From positions 62,001-126,000 of the forward strand of contig NZ_BCUT01000002.1 in the NCBI RefSeq assembly GCF_001591365.1: a stretch of DNA of 64,000 nt, given 5' to 3'. The translations under genes and the position numbers were made by a program. Shown here one piece after another: positions 1 through 8,719 of this stretch. The notes below the pieces were generated by a model. It worked only from the letters and a program-made list of their open reading frames with translations. It had not been told where the DNA came from and did not search any database. This DNA comes from Variovorax paradoxus NBRC 15149. Lineage in GTDB: Bacteria; Pseudomonadota; Gammaproteobacteria; Burkholderiales; Burkholderiaceae_C. The stretch's first letter is position 1; each line of letters begins with the position of its first letter.

Positions 1-941
1 CTGTAGACACGCACGAACACCATCGCGCCGTGATCGTCGCTGGCCACCTTGAACGCGAGCGCTGCGAACGGCGCCTGCGCATCGCAGTTCACCGCGTCGC
101 CCGGTTTAGGCAGCCAGTTCACGACGGCATCGAGCAGAGGCTCCACGCCGCGATTCCTGTACGCTGACCCGGCCAGCACAGGCACGAAAGCATTGGCCAG
201 CACGCCCTTGCGGATGCATGCGTGCAGCACGTCGACGCCGATCTCTTCGCCATCCAGATAGGCGTCGGTCGCGGCTTCATCGTGCTCCACCGCCAGCGCC
301 ACGAGGCGCGCGCGATGTTGCTGCGCGGCTTCGCGCATGCCAATCGGCACTTCGCACTCACGGTATGGCTCACTCGCATCGTCCTTGTTCCAGACGAGCG
401 CGCGCATGCCGACGAGGTCGACCACGCCGCGGAAACCGCCTTCCGTACCGATGGGCAATTGCACCACCACGGCCTTCACGCCGAGACGCTCTTCCATCAT
501 CGCGGCCACGCGCAGGAAGTCGGCGCCCAGCCGATCGAGCTTGTTGACGAAGGCGATGCGCGGCACGCGGTACTTGTCCGCCAGGCGCCAATTGGTTTCC
601 GTCTGCGGTTCCACGCCGGCCACGCCGTCGAACACGACCACGGCACCGTCGAGCACGCGCAAGGAGCGGTTCACTTCGATATTGAAGTCGATGTGGCCGG
701 GCGTGTCGATCAGGTTGATCTGCGTGCCGTTCCAGTGGACCGTGATGGCTGCGCTGCTGATGGTGATGCCGCGTGCGCGTTCCTGCGGATCGAAGTCCAT
801 GCGGGTCGTGCCCGCGCTGACGTCGCCCATGCGGTGGCTCTCGCCGGCATAGAACAGGATGCGTTCGGTGGTGGTGGTCTTGCCCGCGTCGACGTGGGCA
901 ATGATGCCGATGTTGCGGATGTTCCTGGGGTTCGGGTTCAT
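1..941 (-). CDS. fusA: Elongation factor G paralogue, N-terminal part (runs off left edge)
   Basis: Translational GTPase that moves tRNA and mRNA through the ribosome. Only about 313 residues are in the window; the reading frame stays open to base 1. The P-loop reads [13 protein letters not shown], followed by switch [10 protein letters not shown] and the guanine-specificity motif NKLD, so the G domain is complete and looks active. The start at 941 follows an AAGAAGAAAG ribosome binding site. The sequence [14 protein letters not shown] differs from the MDWMEQEQERGITI form I expect for the housekeeping beta-proteobacterial EF-G, and no rpsL/rpsG/tuf neighbours are seen. It is therefore probably a second, paralogous EF-G rather than the str-operon copy. 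The paralogue assignment is inference; the family is certain. Confidence 0.93.
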   Translation of the reverse strand, partial: MNPNPRNIRNIGIIAHVDAGKTTTTERILFYAGESHRMGDVSAGTTRMDFDPQERARGITISSAAITVHWNGTQINLIDTPGHIDFNIEVNRSLRVLDGAVVVFDGVAGVEPQTETNWRLADKYRVPRIAFVNKLDRLGADFLRVAAMMEERLGVKAVVVQLPIGTEGGFRGVVDLVGMRALVWNKDDASEPYRECEVPIGMREAAQQHRARLVALAVEHDEAATDAYLDGEEIGVDVLHACIRKGVLANAFVPVLAGSAYRNRGVEPLLDAVVNWLPKPGDAVNCDAQAPFAALAFKVASDDHGAMVFVRVY

Positions 942-1141
942 GACGAATCTTTCTTCTTGAATGCTTGGGGCTGCCGCTGGCCCCAGGCAAAGATCCGCCT
1001 GAGGGCTAGCGACGAACGGTGTCGTGCAAAGGGGTGCTGCGGCCGGAGCCCGGGCGCACGGTGTCCACGCTCCGGCGAGCGGGAATCGTGGCGATCAGCT
1101 TGTCGTAGGTACGCATGGTGTGAAGAGGGAATGAAACGACG

Positions 1142-1179
1142 AAAAAACAAAACCCCGGAGGGACGAGCCTGCCGGGGTT
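1142..1179 (-). terminator. Rho-independent terminator (minus strand)
   Basis: On the minus strand the stem AACCCCGG/CCGGGGTT (1172-1179 with 1151-1158), extended by an AGG/CCT pairing, is followed by TTTTGTTTTTT. It would end transcripts coming from the recombinase side before they reach the EF-G paralogue. Confidence 0.8.
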
Positions 1180-1188
1180 CTTGAAACC

Positions 1189-1207
1189 GGAAGGCGCAAC
1201 GCCTTCC
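1189..1207. repeat. Short perfect inverted repeat
   Basis: GGAAGGCG and CGCCTTCC flank a 3-base CAA loop. It sits 10 bases from the terminator stem and has no T-run of its own. It may be an auxiliary hairpin or a REP-like element. Confidence 0.55.
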
Positions 1208-1444
1208 GAACGCGATCGAGGGCGATGTCAGGTGGCGATGAACGCCTCGATAGCTTGAGTGAATTTCATGGTGGGGCGGATTGTGAGGGAGGGGCGATTT
1301 CCGCGCAAGTTGAACGTTGGGCCAATGACACGGGACGCCATGGGTTCACCCGAGCCCTGCTTGCGCGCGGCGGCTGTCGTTGATGTCTGCATTGCGAAAG
1401 GCCCTTCGCCCCTCCCCTGTACTCGCGCAGCCGAGCGCCTCAGA

Positions 1445-3151
1445 TTAGGTCGCTCTCGTCGACGACCGCGCCGGAAAGGCCTCCCCGATCTGCCTGGCCC
1501 GCCTGACCTCGTCGGTATGGAGATAGACCGAGGTGGTCGCCACGGAGGCATGCCGCAGGTTGTCCCGCACGGTCGTCAGCTCCACCCCGCGCGCGAGCGC
1601 ATGGGTGGCATGGGTGTGCCGCATCCAGTGCGGCGTGGCACGCTTGAGCTTGTCCGCGGTGGACGGACTCACGCTTTCCAAGGCCTGCGCGGCATGGAGG
1701 AAGAAACGGCGCATGACCGACCACAGGCGCGACGCGCTGATCCCGGTCCCGTCTTCTGCCAGACCCGGAACCAGCGCGGTCTTCGGATTCCAGCGCGACC
1801 GCGTCACGGGCAGACCCCGTTGCGCCAGATACTGGTCGAGCGCGCCCCGCGCCAGCAATGGCAAGGCGACCTTGCCGTGCTTGCTGCCCTTGCCGACCAC
1901 GTTCAGCCAGTCGTCGCTTTGCGCATCGTGCTCGATGCTGCCCAGCCGGGCCTCGACCATCTCGCTGGGCCGCAGGCCCGTCGCGTACCAGAAATCCAGC
2001 ACGAAGCGCAGGCGCTGGGCGCCCTCCTCGCTCCAGCCACCGATCCACTCGATGCCATCGGCGGTGGAGCGTATGAGCGTCCATTCGTGCTCCGTGAACA
2101 CCCGGGATGCATCCAGAGCGCCGCCACGGCTCGTTCCCTTGACCTTCACGCCGGCAAAGGGGTTGGCCAGCACATAGCGCTGCTCGATCAACCAGCGATA
2201 CAGGGCACCGATCACGGACAGTGCATACGCCACGGAGCGCGGCGCCAGCGGTCCCTGGAAGGGGCGCCATTCCGCGGACGTGCGCGGCCGCGCGGGGCCG
2301 ACCCAGCGCTCCCGCGGCGATGGGCGCCGCAAGAAGGCGCGGTAGGCGACGGCATCCTCGGTCGTCAGCGACGACAGGGCCTTGCCCCGCTCGAGGATCG
2401 CCCACAGCATGAGCCGTTCGGCTTCCTTGCGGTAGGCGCGCTGGGTCGCCGCCGCGTCCTGCAGGCCCAACCAGGCCTGGACGGCCTCGTAGTCGTTGCT
2501 GGCGGACAGCGTGCAGGTAGCCTGCGGCGCCCGAAAGGTGCCCCGCGAGCCATCGACCGCCTGCGGCACGACCAGGTGCTCCCACGGCGCGGTCTCGGTC
2601 CTCGGAACGACCACCAGCGCCCTCGCCCGTTCTGTCAGGGCCGGGTGAGCGGCAAAGAATTCCTCGATCTGGCGCGCGCTGCGTGCGCCGAGACCGGACA
2701 CGGCGGCCCACCATCGGCGCCGGCGTGGCACCCGCACCGTCAGATCGGCCAGCGTCTGGATGCCGGCGTTTTGCAGGGCTCGCGCGGCGCGCGTCGGCAG
2801 CCACCCATCGACGGTGTCCGTCACGAGCGGCGCAGGCAGGGGCAGCTGCGGCAGCTTCTCGATGGCATCCCTGACCGCTCGGGCGCGTTGCTCGCGCTCG
2901 GCCGCCGGGTGCGCGATCAGCGAGGCCAGGTCGTCTCGGTGCCGCGCCCGTGCGTAGCTTGCCAATTGGCGCCGGATATCGCCCAGCATGGCGCGAGAGG
3001 ACTGTCCCGTGGCCTTGCTCTCCCCGAGGTACTGCTCGACGGCAGCGCGCGCCGGCAGGCCCGCGTACCAAGCGCGCAGCGCCGCCAGTTGCGAAGCGCT
3101 GGGGAAATCGCCATTTCCGGCCTCTGCCCTGCTGGCGGTGCGTACTTTCAT
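1445..3151 (-). CDS. Tyrosine site-specific recombinase (phage integrase family, DUF3701-type N-terminus)
   Basis: A 568-residue tyrosine recombinase. The first 190 or so residues look like the DUF3701/phage-integrase N-terminal region, with a helix-hairpin-helix-like stretch GIQTLADL..VSGLGARSARQIEEF. A SAM-like core-binding region follows, and the catalytic domain starts near residue 350. All catalytic residues are visible: R394 (ATGLRPSEM), a lysine near 424 (GKGSKHGK), H508 and R511 (HWMRHTHATH), H534 (LRHASVATT) and the nucleophile Y543 (SVYLH). It should therefore be active. No excisionase, phage structural gene or flanking tRNA is visible nearby, so it is either a stand-alone chromosomal recombinase or the remnant of an integrated element. 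The start at 3151 is the only ATG giving the full N-terminal domain. Confidence 0.93.
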   Translation of the reverse strand: MKVRTASRAEAGNGDFPSASQLAALRAWYAGLPARAAVEQYLGESKATGQSSRAMLGDIRRQLASYARARHRDDLASLIAHPAAEREQRARAVRDAIEKLPQLPLPAPLVTDTVDGWLPTRAARALQNAGIQTLADLTVRVPRRRRWWAAVSGLGARSARQIEEFFAAHPALTERARALVVVPRTETAPWEHLVVPQAVDGSRGTFRAPQATCTLSASNDYEAVQAWLGLQDAAATQRAYRKEAERLMLWAILERGKALSSLTTEDAVAYRAFLRRPSPRERWVGPARPRTSAEWRPFQGPLAPRSVAYALSVIGALYRWLIEQRYVLANPFAGVKVKGTSRGGALDASRVFTEHEWTLIRSTADGIEWIGGWSEEGAQRLRFVLDFWYATGLRPSEMVEARLGSIEHDAQSDDWLNVVGKGSKHGKVALPLLARGALDQYLAQRGLPVTRSRWNPKTALVPGLAEDGTGISASRLWSVMRRFFLHAAQALESVSPSTADKLKRATPHWMRHTHATHALARGVELTTVRDNLRHASVATTSVYLHTDEVRRARQIGEAFPARSSTRAT

Positions 3152-3663
3152 GTAGGCCAGTTTAGCCGCATGAACTTGCTATTGTGATAAGAAGAGTTAT
3201 CTCAATGGAAGATGCGAGGCACCCGAGGCGGTGAGCCGGATGTGCGGCAAGGCGCCAAAGTCTTTCCGACCAAGCTGCACGAAGGCAACGGAGCCATCTT
3301 CCAATTGCGTTGCGAGGATGTACTGGTGGTCGCTTACGCCACCGCACCATTCGAATATGGGAACACGCCCTCACGGGCAGGAGATCAACCCACGAGAACC
3401 ATTGGCACGCAAACACCCCATTACCGCCAGTCGAACCTGCTGCCAGACTCCGCTCACGCGATGCCAGCGTTTAGCAAGGCCACCAAATAGACCGAGAGTG
3501 GCCCACAACAAGATGGCGCGGGCCAACAGCTTCGAGCTTCGGTTGCCCTCGAACAGCAGTTCAATCATTTTCCGAATATCGAAGCACGTTTTCGTTATTT
3601 AACGGCAGGGACCTCGCTGACTAGCATTCGACCTCATCCAACCGGTCATAACAGGTCAGCCGC
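3152..3663. other. Less GC-rich intergenic stretch without a convincing gene
   Basis: About 510 bases between the recombinase and the GntR regulator, visibly richer in A and T than the surroundings, especially near 3540-3660. Several short frames are open on both strands, for example a 65-codon minus-strand frame at 3371-3568 with a hydrophobic N-terminal half. I recognise none of them and none has a good ribosome binding site. It may be the degraded edge of an integrated element. Confidence 0.5.
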
Positions 3664-4437
3664 ATGCAAGTCGCCAGGGCTCTCGAGCCGATAGCCTTTT
3701 CTCCCGTCCCGCTCTACACCCAGGTGCGCGAAGTGCTGCGCGAGCGCATCCTCGACGGCACCTACGCCCCGCATGCACAACTGCCTTCCGAAAGCGAAAT
3801 GGTTGCGCTGTTCAAGGTCAGTCGCATCACGGTGCGCCAGGCGCTGAGCGACCTGCAGCGCGAGAACCTGATCTTCAAGATCCCAGGCAAGGGCACCTTC
3901 GTTGCAAAGCCCAAGGCGTTCCAGCACCTCGGGCAGCTCGAAGGGTTTGCCGAAGCGATGGTGCGCATGGGCTACGAGATCCGCAACCAGGTGACGAGCC
4001 ACAAGACCGTGCCCGCCTCCCCTCGCGTTGCGCAGCAACTGGGTCTGGCGGAGGGCACGCCGGTGGCGCAGATCAAGCGCGTGCGGCATCTGAACCGCGC
4101 GCCGGTGTCCTACGAAGTGACCTACCTGCCCCACGCCATCGGGGAGCGGCTTCGCCAGGCGGACCTGGCCGGGCGCGACATCTTCTTGATCCTGGAAAAC
4201 GACTACGGCATCGCCCTTGGCCACGCCGATCTGCAGATCGACGCAATGCTCGCGGACGAGGTGCTTTCGCGCGCGCTGAGCGTGCCCGAGGGAACGGCCG
4301 TGCTGCGCGTGGAGCGCCTCACCCACACGGCAGACGGCGCGCCCCTGGATTTCGAAGACCTCTATTTCCGCGGCGATGCGTTCCAGCACCGGCTTCGCAT
4401 CGCACGCGCCAACCCGACGACGAAGGCCCATCCATGA
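3664..4437 (+). CDS. GntR-family (HutC subfamily) transcriptional regulator with UTRA domain
   Basis: A 257-residue repressor-type regulator. Residues 13-80 form the GntR winged helix, with PLYTQVREVLRERI, LPSESEMVALFKVSRITVRQALSDL and the wing GKGTFVAKP. Residues 95-245 are a UTRA ligand-binding domain (RVRHLNRAPVSYEVTYLP and the closing DFEDLYFRGD). It is the first gene of a plus-strand operon: its stop overlaps the start of the flavoprotein gene by four bases (ATGA). It most likely controls that operon in response to a small molecule that is a substrate or product of the pathway. Other UTRA regulators sense, for example, urocanate or phosphonate intermediates, so the effector cannot be read from the sequence. 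No clear operator was found in the 60 bases upstream. Confidence 0.95.
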   Translation: MQVARALEPIAFSPVPLYTQVREVLRERILDGTYAPHAQLPSESEMVALFKVSRITVRQALSDLQRENLIFKIPGKGTFVAKPKAFQHLGQLEGFAEAMVRMGYEIRNQVTSHKTVPASPRVAQQLGLAEGTPVAQIKRVRHLNRAPVSYEVTYLPHAIGERLRQADLAGRDIFLILENDYGIALGHADLQIDAMLADEVLSRALSVPEGTAVLRVERLTHTADGAPLDFEDLYFRGDAFQHRLRIARANPTTKAHP

Positions 4438-6170
4438 ACATCATTACCCGCACCGTCGACGTGCTGGTCATCGGCGGCGGCACGGCCGGACCGATGGCGG
4501 CCGTCAAGGCGAAGGAAGCGAATCCGAAGCTCGAAGTCCTGTTGCTGGAGAAGGCCAACGTCAAGCGCAGCGGCGCCATCTCGATGGGGATGGACGGCCT
4601 GAACAACGCAGTGGTGCCCGGCTTTGCCACGCCCGAGCAGTATGTGAAGGAGATCACCACCGCCAACGACGGCATCGTCAACCAGAAGACGGTGATGGCC
4701 TATGCGCGCAACAGCTATTCGATGATCGAGGAGCTCGACCGGTGGGGTGTCAAGTTCGAGAAGGACGAGACCGGCGAGTACGCGATGCGCAAGGTGCACC
4801 ACATGGGCACTTACGTGCTGCCGATGCCAGAGGGCCACAACATCAAGAACGTGCTGTACCGGCGCCTGAAGCGCACGCGCGTGGAGATGTCGCAGCGCCT
4901 GGTGGTGACGCGCCTTCTCACCGCGGCCGACGGCAGCATCGCGGGCGCCATGGCGTTCGACTGCCGCACGGCCGAGTTCCACGTGATCCGTGCCAAGGCC
5001 GTGGTGCTGGCCACCGGCGCGGCCGGGCGCCTGGGCCTACCCTCCTCCGGCTATCTCTTCGGCACCTACGAAAATCCCACCAATGCGGGCGATGGCTACA
5101 GCATGGCCTACCACGCGGGCGCGGAGCTCTCAGGCATCGAGTGCTTCCAGATCAACCCACTGATCAAGGATTACAACGGCCCCGCCTGCGCCTACGTGAC
5201 GGGCCCCTTCGGTGGCCACACCACCAACAACAAGGGCGAGCGCTTCATCGAGTGCGACTACTGGAGCGGCCAGATGATGATGGAGTTCTACAACGAGCTC
5301 CAGGGCGGCAACGGCCCCGTCTTCCTCAAGCTCAACCACCTGGCCGAGGAGACCATCGCTACCATCGAGCAGATCCTGCACACCAACGAACGCCCCAGCC
5401 GCGGCCGCTTCCACGCCGGGCGCGGCACCGATTACCGCGACCAGATGGTGGAGATGCACATCTCGGAGATCGGCCTTTGCAGCGGCCATTCGGCGTCGGG
5501 TGTGTGGGTGGACGAGCACGCGCGCACGACGGTGCCGGGCCTGCATGCCGCAGGCGACCTGGCCTGCGTGCCGCACAACTACATGCTCGGCGCCTTCGTC
5601 TATGGCCGGCTCGCGGGCGAAAGCGCGGCGCGGCATTGCGCGGAAGTCGAGCTGCCTGCGCTCGACGAGGAACAGGTCGCGCGCGAGCATGCCCGCGTCA
5701 GCGCGCCGCTCCTGCGCACCGGGGGCCTGCCGCCGGCGCAGATCGAATACAAGCTGCGCCGCATGGTCAACGACTACCTGCAGCCGCCCAAGGTCACGCG
5801 CAAGATGGAGATCGGCCTTTCGCGCTTCGAGCAGATCCACGAAGACCTCGAACAGCTTGCCGCCCCCGGCCCGCACGAACTCATGCGCGCGATGGAAGTG
5901 CACGCCATTCGCGATTGCGCCGAGATGGCCGCACGCGCGTCGCTCTACCGGACCGAAAGCCGCTGGGGCCTGTACCACCACCGTGTGGATTTTCCCGAGC
6001 GCAATGACCGCGACTGGTTCTGCCACACACAGCTGCAAAAGCAGGGCGACGCGATGGTGAGCTTCAAGCGCCCGGTGGACCCCTACATCGTGCCGCTCGA
6101 AGCCCATGAGATGTCGGCCTACCAGCATCTGCGCGTACCCGCCGAGGCACGCGAGCCGGTCGCGGCGTGA
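4434..6170 (+). CDS. AprA-like FAD flavoprotein (fumarate reductase/succinate dehydrogenase superfamily)
   Basis: A 578-residue flavoprotein. The FAD-binding Rossmann motif GGGTAG is at residues 14-19, followed by the RSGAISMGMDGLNN stretch that contacts flavin in this superfamily, the second dinucleotide motif ATGAAGRL, and PGLHAAGDLACVPHNYMLG before the C-terminal helical domain. The usual fumarate-reductase H-Y-x-M-G-G signature is replaced by GHSASGVW. The C-terminal stretch RTESRWGLYHHRVDFPERND resembles the C-terminal region of adenylylsulfate (APS) reductase alpha. The next gene is an AprB-like ferredoxin, so the pair probably forms a soluble two-subunit oxidoreductase. The neighbouring importer is of the sulfonate/taurine type, which points to a sulfur oxyanion or organosulfur substrate, but this is inference. 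It is shorter than typical AprA. Confidence 0.93.
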   Translation: MNIITRTVDVLVIGGGTAGPMAAVKAKEANPKLEVLLLEKANVKRSGAISMGMDGLNNAVVPGFATPEQYVKEITTANDGIVNQKTVMAYARNSYSMIEELDRWGVKFEKDETGEYAMRKVHHMGTYVLPMPEGHNIKNVLYRRLKRTRVEMSQRLVVTRLLTAADGSIAGAMAFDCRTAEFHVIRAKAVVLATGAAGRLGLPSSGYLFGTYENPTNAGDGYSMAYHAGAELSGIECFQINPLIKDYNGPACAYVTGPFGGHTTNNKGERFIECDYWSGQMMMEFYNELQGGNGPVFLKLNHLAEETIATIEQILHTNERPSRGRFHAGRGTDYRDQMVEMHISEIGLCSGHSASGVWVDEHARTTVPGLHAAGDLACVPHNYMLGAFVYGRLAGESAARHCAEVELPALDEEQVAREHARVSAPLLRTGGLPPAQIEYKLRRMVNDYLQPPKVTRKMEIGLSRFEQIHEDLEQLAAPGPHELMRAMEVHAIRDCAEMAARASLYRTESRWGLYHHRVDFPERNDRDWFCHTQLQKQGDAMVSFKRPVDPYIVPLEAHEMSAYQHLRVPAEAREPVAA

Positions 6171-6202
6171 CACCCCCAATCCCGACAAGAAGAGAGTCCC
6201 AC

Positions 6203-6436
6203 ATGCCCCTCGCCTTCAACCCCACCAGCGTGCCCGTGCGCGTGGACGAGGACAAGTGCATTGCCCACAAGGGCTGCACCGTCTGCGTGGACGTCTGCCC
6301 TCTCGACGTGCTCGCCATCGACCTCAGCAAGGGCAAGGCCTACATGAAGTTCGACGAATGCTGGTACTGCATGCCTTGCGAGAAAGACTGCCCCACCGGC
6401 GCGGTCACCGTCGACATTCCTTATCTGCTGCGCTGA
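6203..6436 (+). CDS. AprB-like ferredoxin with two [4Fe-4S] clusters
   Basis: A 77-residue electron-transfer protein. The first cluster motif is CIAHKGCTVCVDVCP and the second is CWYCMPCEKDCP, giving eight cysteines and two [4Fe-4S] clusters. The insertion between the first two cysteines of cluster 1 is like that in APS reductase beta. The start at 6203 was chosen because AAGAAGAGAG lies at the right distance; an ATG 36 bases earlier would add a non-conserved extension. It sits 32 bases after the flavoprotein gene and is presumably its electron-transfer subunit. AprB has a C-terminal tail that wraps AprA, which is absent here, so the complex may differ from classical ApsR. Confidence 0.92.
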   Translation: MPLAFNPTSVPVRVDEDKCIAHKGCTVCVDVCPLDVLAIDLSKGKAYMKFDECWYCMPCEKDCPTGAVTVDIPYLLR

Positions 6437-6470
6437 GCCGCAGCCACTGCATTCAAACCGGAGCATCACG

Positions 6471-7895
6471 ATGAAGACCCAGAGAATCCTGAGTCGCACC
6501 CTGTCTTTGTGGGGCGCTACCTTCGGCCTGTTGCTGGCATTGCCCGCTGCCCAGGCTGAAACCATTCGCGTCGCCATCGGCACGCAAGACACCACCATCA
6601 ACTGCGCCACAGGCGGCCTGCTGATCCGCGAGTTGAAGCTGCTTGAAAAATACCTGCCGCGCACCGGCAAGTACAAGGACGCGCAATACCAGATCGAATG
6701 GAAGAACTTCACCTCCGGCGCGCCGCTGACGAACGAAATGGTCGCGGGCAAGCTCGACCTCGGATCGATGGCCGACTTTCCCGGCAGCTTCAACGGCGCG
6801 GCCTTCCAGAAGGCGGGGCGCAAGAGCATCTTCATCACCGTGCTTTCCGGCAGCACCACCGGCAGCGGCAACGGCATCGTCGTGCCGAAGGATTCGAAGG
6901 TGCAGTCGCTCGCCGAGCTCAAGGGCAGGACCATCTCCGTGCCCTTTGCTTCGACCTCGCACGGCATGCTGCTGCGCGCCATCCAGGCGCAGGGCTGGGA
7001 CCCGCTGAAAGACGTGAACATCACCACGCAGGCGCCCGAGGTGGCCGGCCCCGCGCTGCAGGCGGGCAAGGTCGAGGCGCACGCGGACTTCGTGCCCTTT
7101 GCCGAACTGTTTCCCTACCGCGGCTTCGCGCGCAAGATCTACGACGGCTCGCAGGCCAACGTCCCCACCTTCCATGGCAGCCTGGTCGACGAAGACTATG
7201 CGAAGAAATACCCCGAAGTCGTGGCCGCCTATCTGCGCGCCGCGCTGGAGGCCGACCGCCTGGTGGCTGCGGAGCCTGAAAAGTACAGCGAGCTGATCGC
7301 CAAGGTCACCGGCATCGAGGCGGAGGTCAACTACCTGTTCCATGGCCCGCTCGGCCTGCAGACCCGCGACCTGAGCTGGAAGCCCGAGTACCGCCAGGCC
7401 GTGAAGACATCGCTCGACACGCTGCGCCTGCTGAAACGCACCGACAACGACATCGATGCCAATGCCTTCGTGCAGGACGGCTTCATTCGCGCCGCCTTCA
7501 AGGAGGCCGGCCTGGACTACGACAGGCAGCTGAAAAACTATGCCCGTTCCCCGCTGGTGGCCAAGGACGCCGCCACGGGCAAGCCGATCACCGATGTGAG
7601 CCGCGTGGCCCAGGTCTGGGTGGCCGGCGAGCCGCTCGTGCGGCACTACGCCTCGCCCGAGAACGCCTTCGGCGACCTGCAGAAGCTCGAGAAGTCGGGC
7701 AAGAAGGCGCGCGTGGTCTATGCGCAGGACCGCGACAGCGGCAACAAGCTGCTGGCGGCCGACGCGTGGTTCGTGCTCGGCGCCAAGGGCGAGGTCGATG
7801 CCTTCCTGCTCAAGGACCAGGCCGAAGGCTGGGCCGCAAAGCACGGCGGCAAGGTGGCCGACTTTGCGGGCGTGCGTGCCGCGCTGGCCGGCTAA
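6471..7895 (+). CDS. ABC transporter periplasmic binding protein, sulfonate/nitrate/taurine (NMT1/SsuA-like) family
   Basis: A 474-residue solute-binding protein with a Sec signal peptide, hydrophobic to about residue 29 and ending in PAAQA before ETIRVAIG. The mature part has the family's N-terminal pattern (IRVAIGTQDTTINCATGGLLIREL) and the GKLDLGSMADFPGSF, LKGRTISVPFASTSHG and PEVVAAYLRA segments found in aliphatic sulfonate and nitrate/taurine binding proteins. It is about 140 residues longer than typical SsuA; the C-terminal extra region (VAQVWVAGEPLVRHY onward) may be an added domain. It lies in an operon with the permease and ATPase that follow, and delivers the operon's unknown substrate. 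Confidence 0.92.
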   Translation: MKTQRILSRTLSLWGATFGLLLALPAAQAETIRVAIGTQDTTINCATGGLLIRELKLLEKYLPRTGKYKDAQYQIEWKNFTSGAPLTNEMVAGKLDLGSMADFPGSFNGAAFQKAGRKSIFITVLSGSTTGSGNGIVVPKDSKVQSLAELKGRTISVPFASTSHGMLLRAIQAQGWDPLKDVNITTQAPEVAGPALQAGKVEAHADFVPFAELFPYRGFARKIYDGSQANVPTFHGSLVDEDYAKKYPEVVAAYLRAALEADRLVAAEPEKYSELIAKVTGIEAEVNYLFHGPLGLQTRDLSWKPEYRQAVKTSLDTLRLLKRTDNDIDANAFVQDGFIRAAFKEAGLDYDRQLKNYARSPLVAKDAATGKPITDVSRVAQVWVAGEPLVRHYASPENAFGDLQKLEKSGKKARVVYAQDRDSGNKLLAADAWFVLGAKGEVDAFLLKDQAEGWAAKHGGKVADFAGVRAALAG

Positions 7896-7921
7896 GGCCG
7901 TTCTTGTTCGCGAGCATCACG

Positions 7922-8719
7922 ATGGGCAGCTTCTTCAACGGCAACCTGCGACGCACGGCCTGGCGCATTGCGGCACTGGTGCTGTGCGTGGTTGCGTGGC
8001 ACCTCGCCACGCGCGAACGCATCAACCTGGGCGTCGTCACTTTCCAGAATGTGCCTCCGCCGGGTGAAGTGGCTGAGTCGGCCTGGTCGCTCCTGCAATC
8101 GCCGCTGGTGCTGCAGCACCTGGGGGCGAGCCTGCGCCGCGTGTTCATCGGCTTCGGGCTGGCGGCCATTGCCGGCGTGGCGCTCGGCCTTGCGATCGGC
8201 CGCGCCCGCTGGGCCGAAGACACGCTGCTGCCGCCGCTCGAAGTGCTGCGCCCGATCCCGGCGGTGGCGTGGATACCGCTGGCCATCCTGATGTTTCCGT
8301 CCTCGGAGGCGTCGATGGTGTTCATCACCTTCGTCGGTGCGCTGTTTCCGGTGCTGCTCAACACCGTGCACGGCGTCGAGGCTGTCGATGCACGCCTCGT
8401 CGCTTCGGCGCGCAGCCTGGGCGCGGGCCGTCTCGCGGTGTTCCGCGAGGTGATCCTGCCCGGCGCGCTGCCGAGCGTGGTCACAGGGCTGGCCATCGGC
8501 ATGGGCACTGCATGGTTCTGCCTCGTCACGGCCGAGATGATCTCGGGCCAGTTCGGCATCGGCTACTACACCTGGATGTCGTACACGATCCAGAACTACG
8601 CCGACATCGTCGTGGGCATGCTCTTCATCGGCGTGCTCGGCATGGGCAGCAGCGCGCTCGTTCGGCGGGCCGGGCAGGCGCTGATGCCGTGGCGCGCCGT
8701 GCAGGAGAAAAGAAAATGA
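7922..8719 (+). CDS. ABC transporter permease, sulfonate/nitrate/taurine type
   Basis: A 265-residue inner-membrane permease of the binding-protein-dependent family with about six membrane segments. The cytoplasmic EAA loop that docks with the ATPase reads VDARLVASARSLGAGRLAVFREVILPGALPSVVTGL (given in parts: ARSLGAGRLAVFREV, then ILPGALPSVVTGL). The chosen start at 7922 begins MGSFFNGNLRRTAW and gives the usual SsuC/TauC length; an upstream in-frame ATG would only add basic non-conserved sequence. It overlaps the ATPase start by four bases (ATGA), so the two are translationally coupled. Confidence 0.92.
   Translation: MGSFFNGNLRRTAWRIAALVLCVVAWHLATRERINLGVVTFQNVPPPGEVAESAWSLLQSPLVLQHLGASLRRVFIGFGLAAIAGVALGLAIGRARWAEDTLLPPLEVLRPIPAVAWIPLAILMFPSSEASMVFITFVGALFPVLLNTVHGVEAVDARLVASARSLGAGRLAVFREVILPGALPSVVTGLAIGMGTAWFCLVTAEMISGQFGIGYYTWMSYTIQNYADIVVGMLFIGVLGMGSSALVRRAGQALMPWRAVQEKRK

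Larger units (their letters stand above)
942..1444. other. Intergenic region between EF-G paralogue and recombinase
   Basis: No convincing gene. It contains a minus-strand terminator (1142-1179) and a perfect short hairpin (1189-1207). Two tiny minus-strand frames were seen, of 36 codons (1006-1116) and 13 codons (1228-1269). Neither has a recognisable ribosome binding site, so they are not called. The first lies just upstream of the EF-G start and could at most be a leader peptide. Confidence 0.6.

Noticed and set aside
1228..1269. A 13-codon frame MKFTQAIEAFIAT on the minus strand
   Set aside because: No ribosome binding site and too short to judge; it could be chance.
3371..3568. A 65-codon minus-strand frame with a hydrophobic N-terminal half
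   Set aside because: No recognised family and no convincing ribosome site. It is mentioned only within the intergenic entry.
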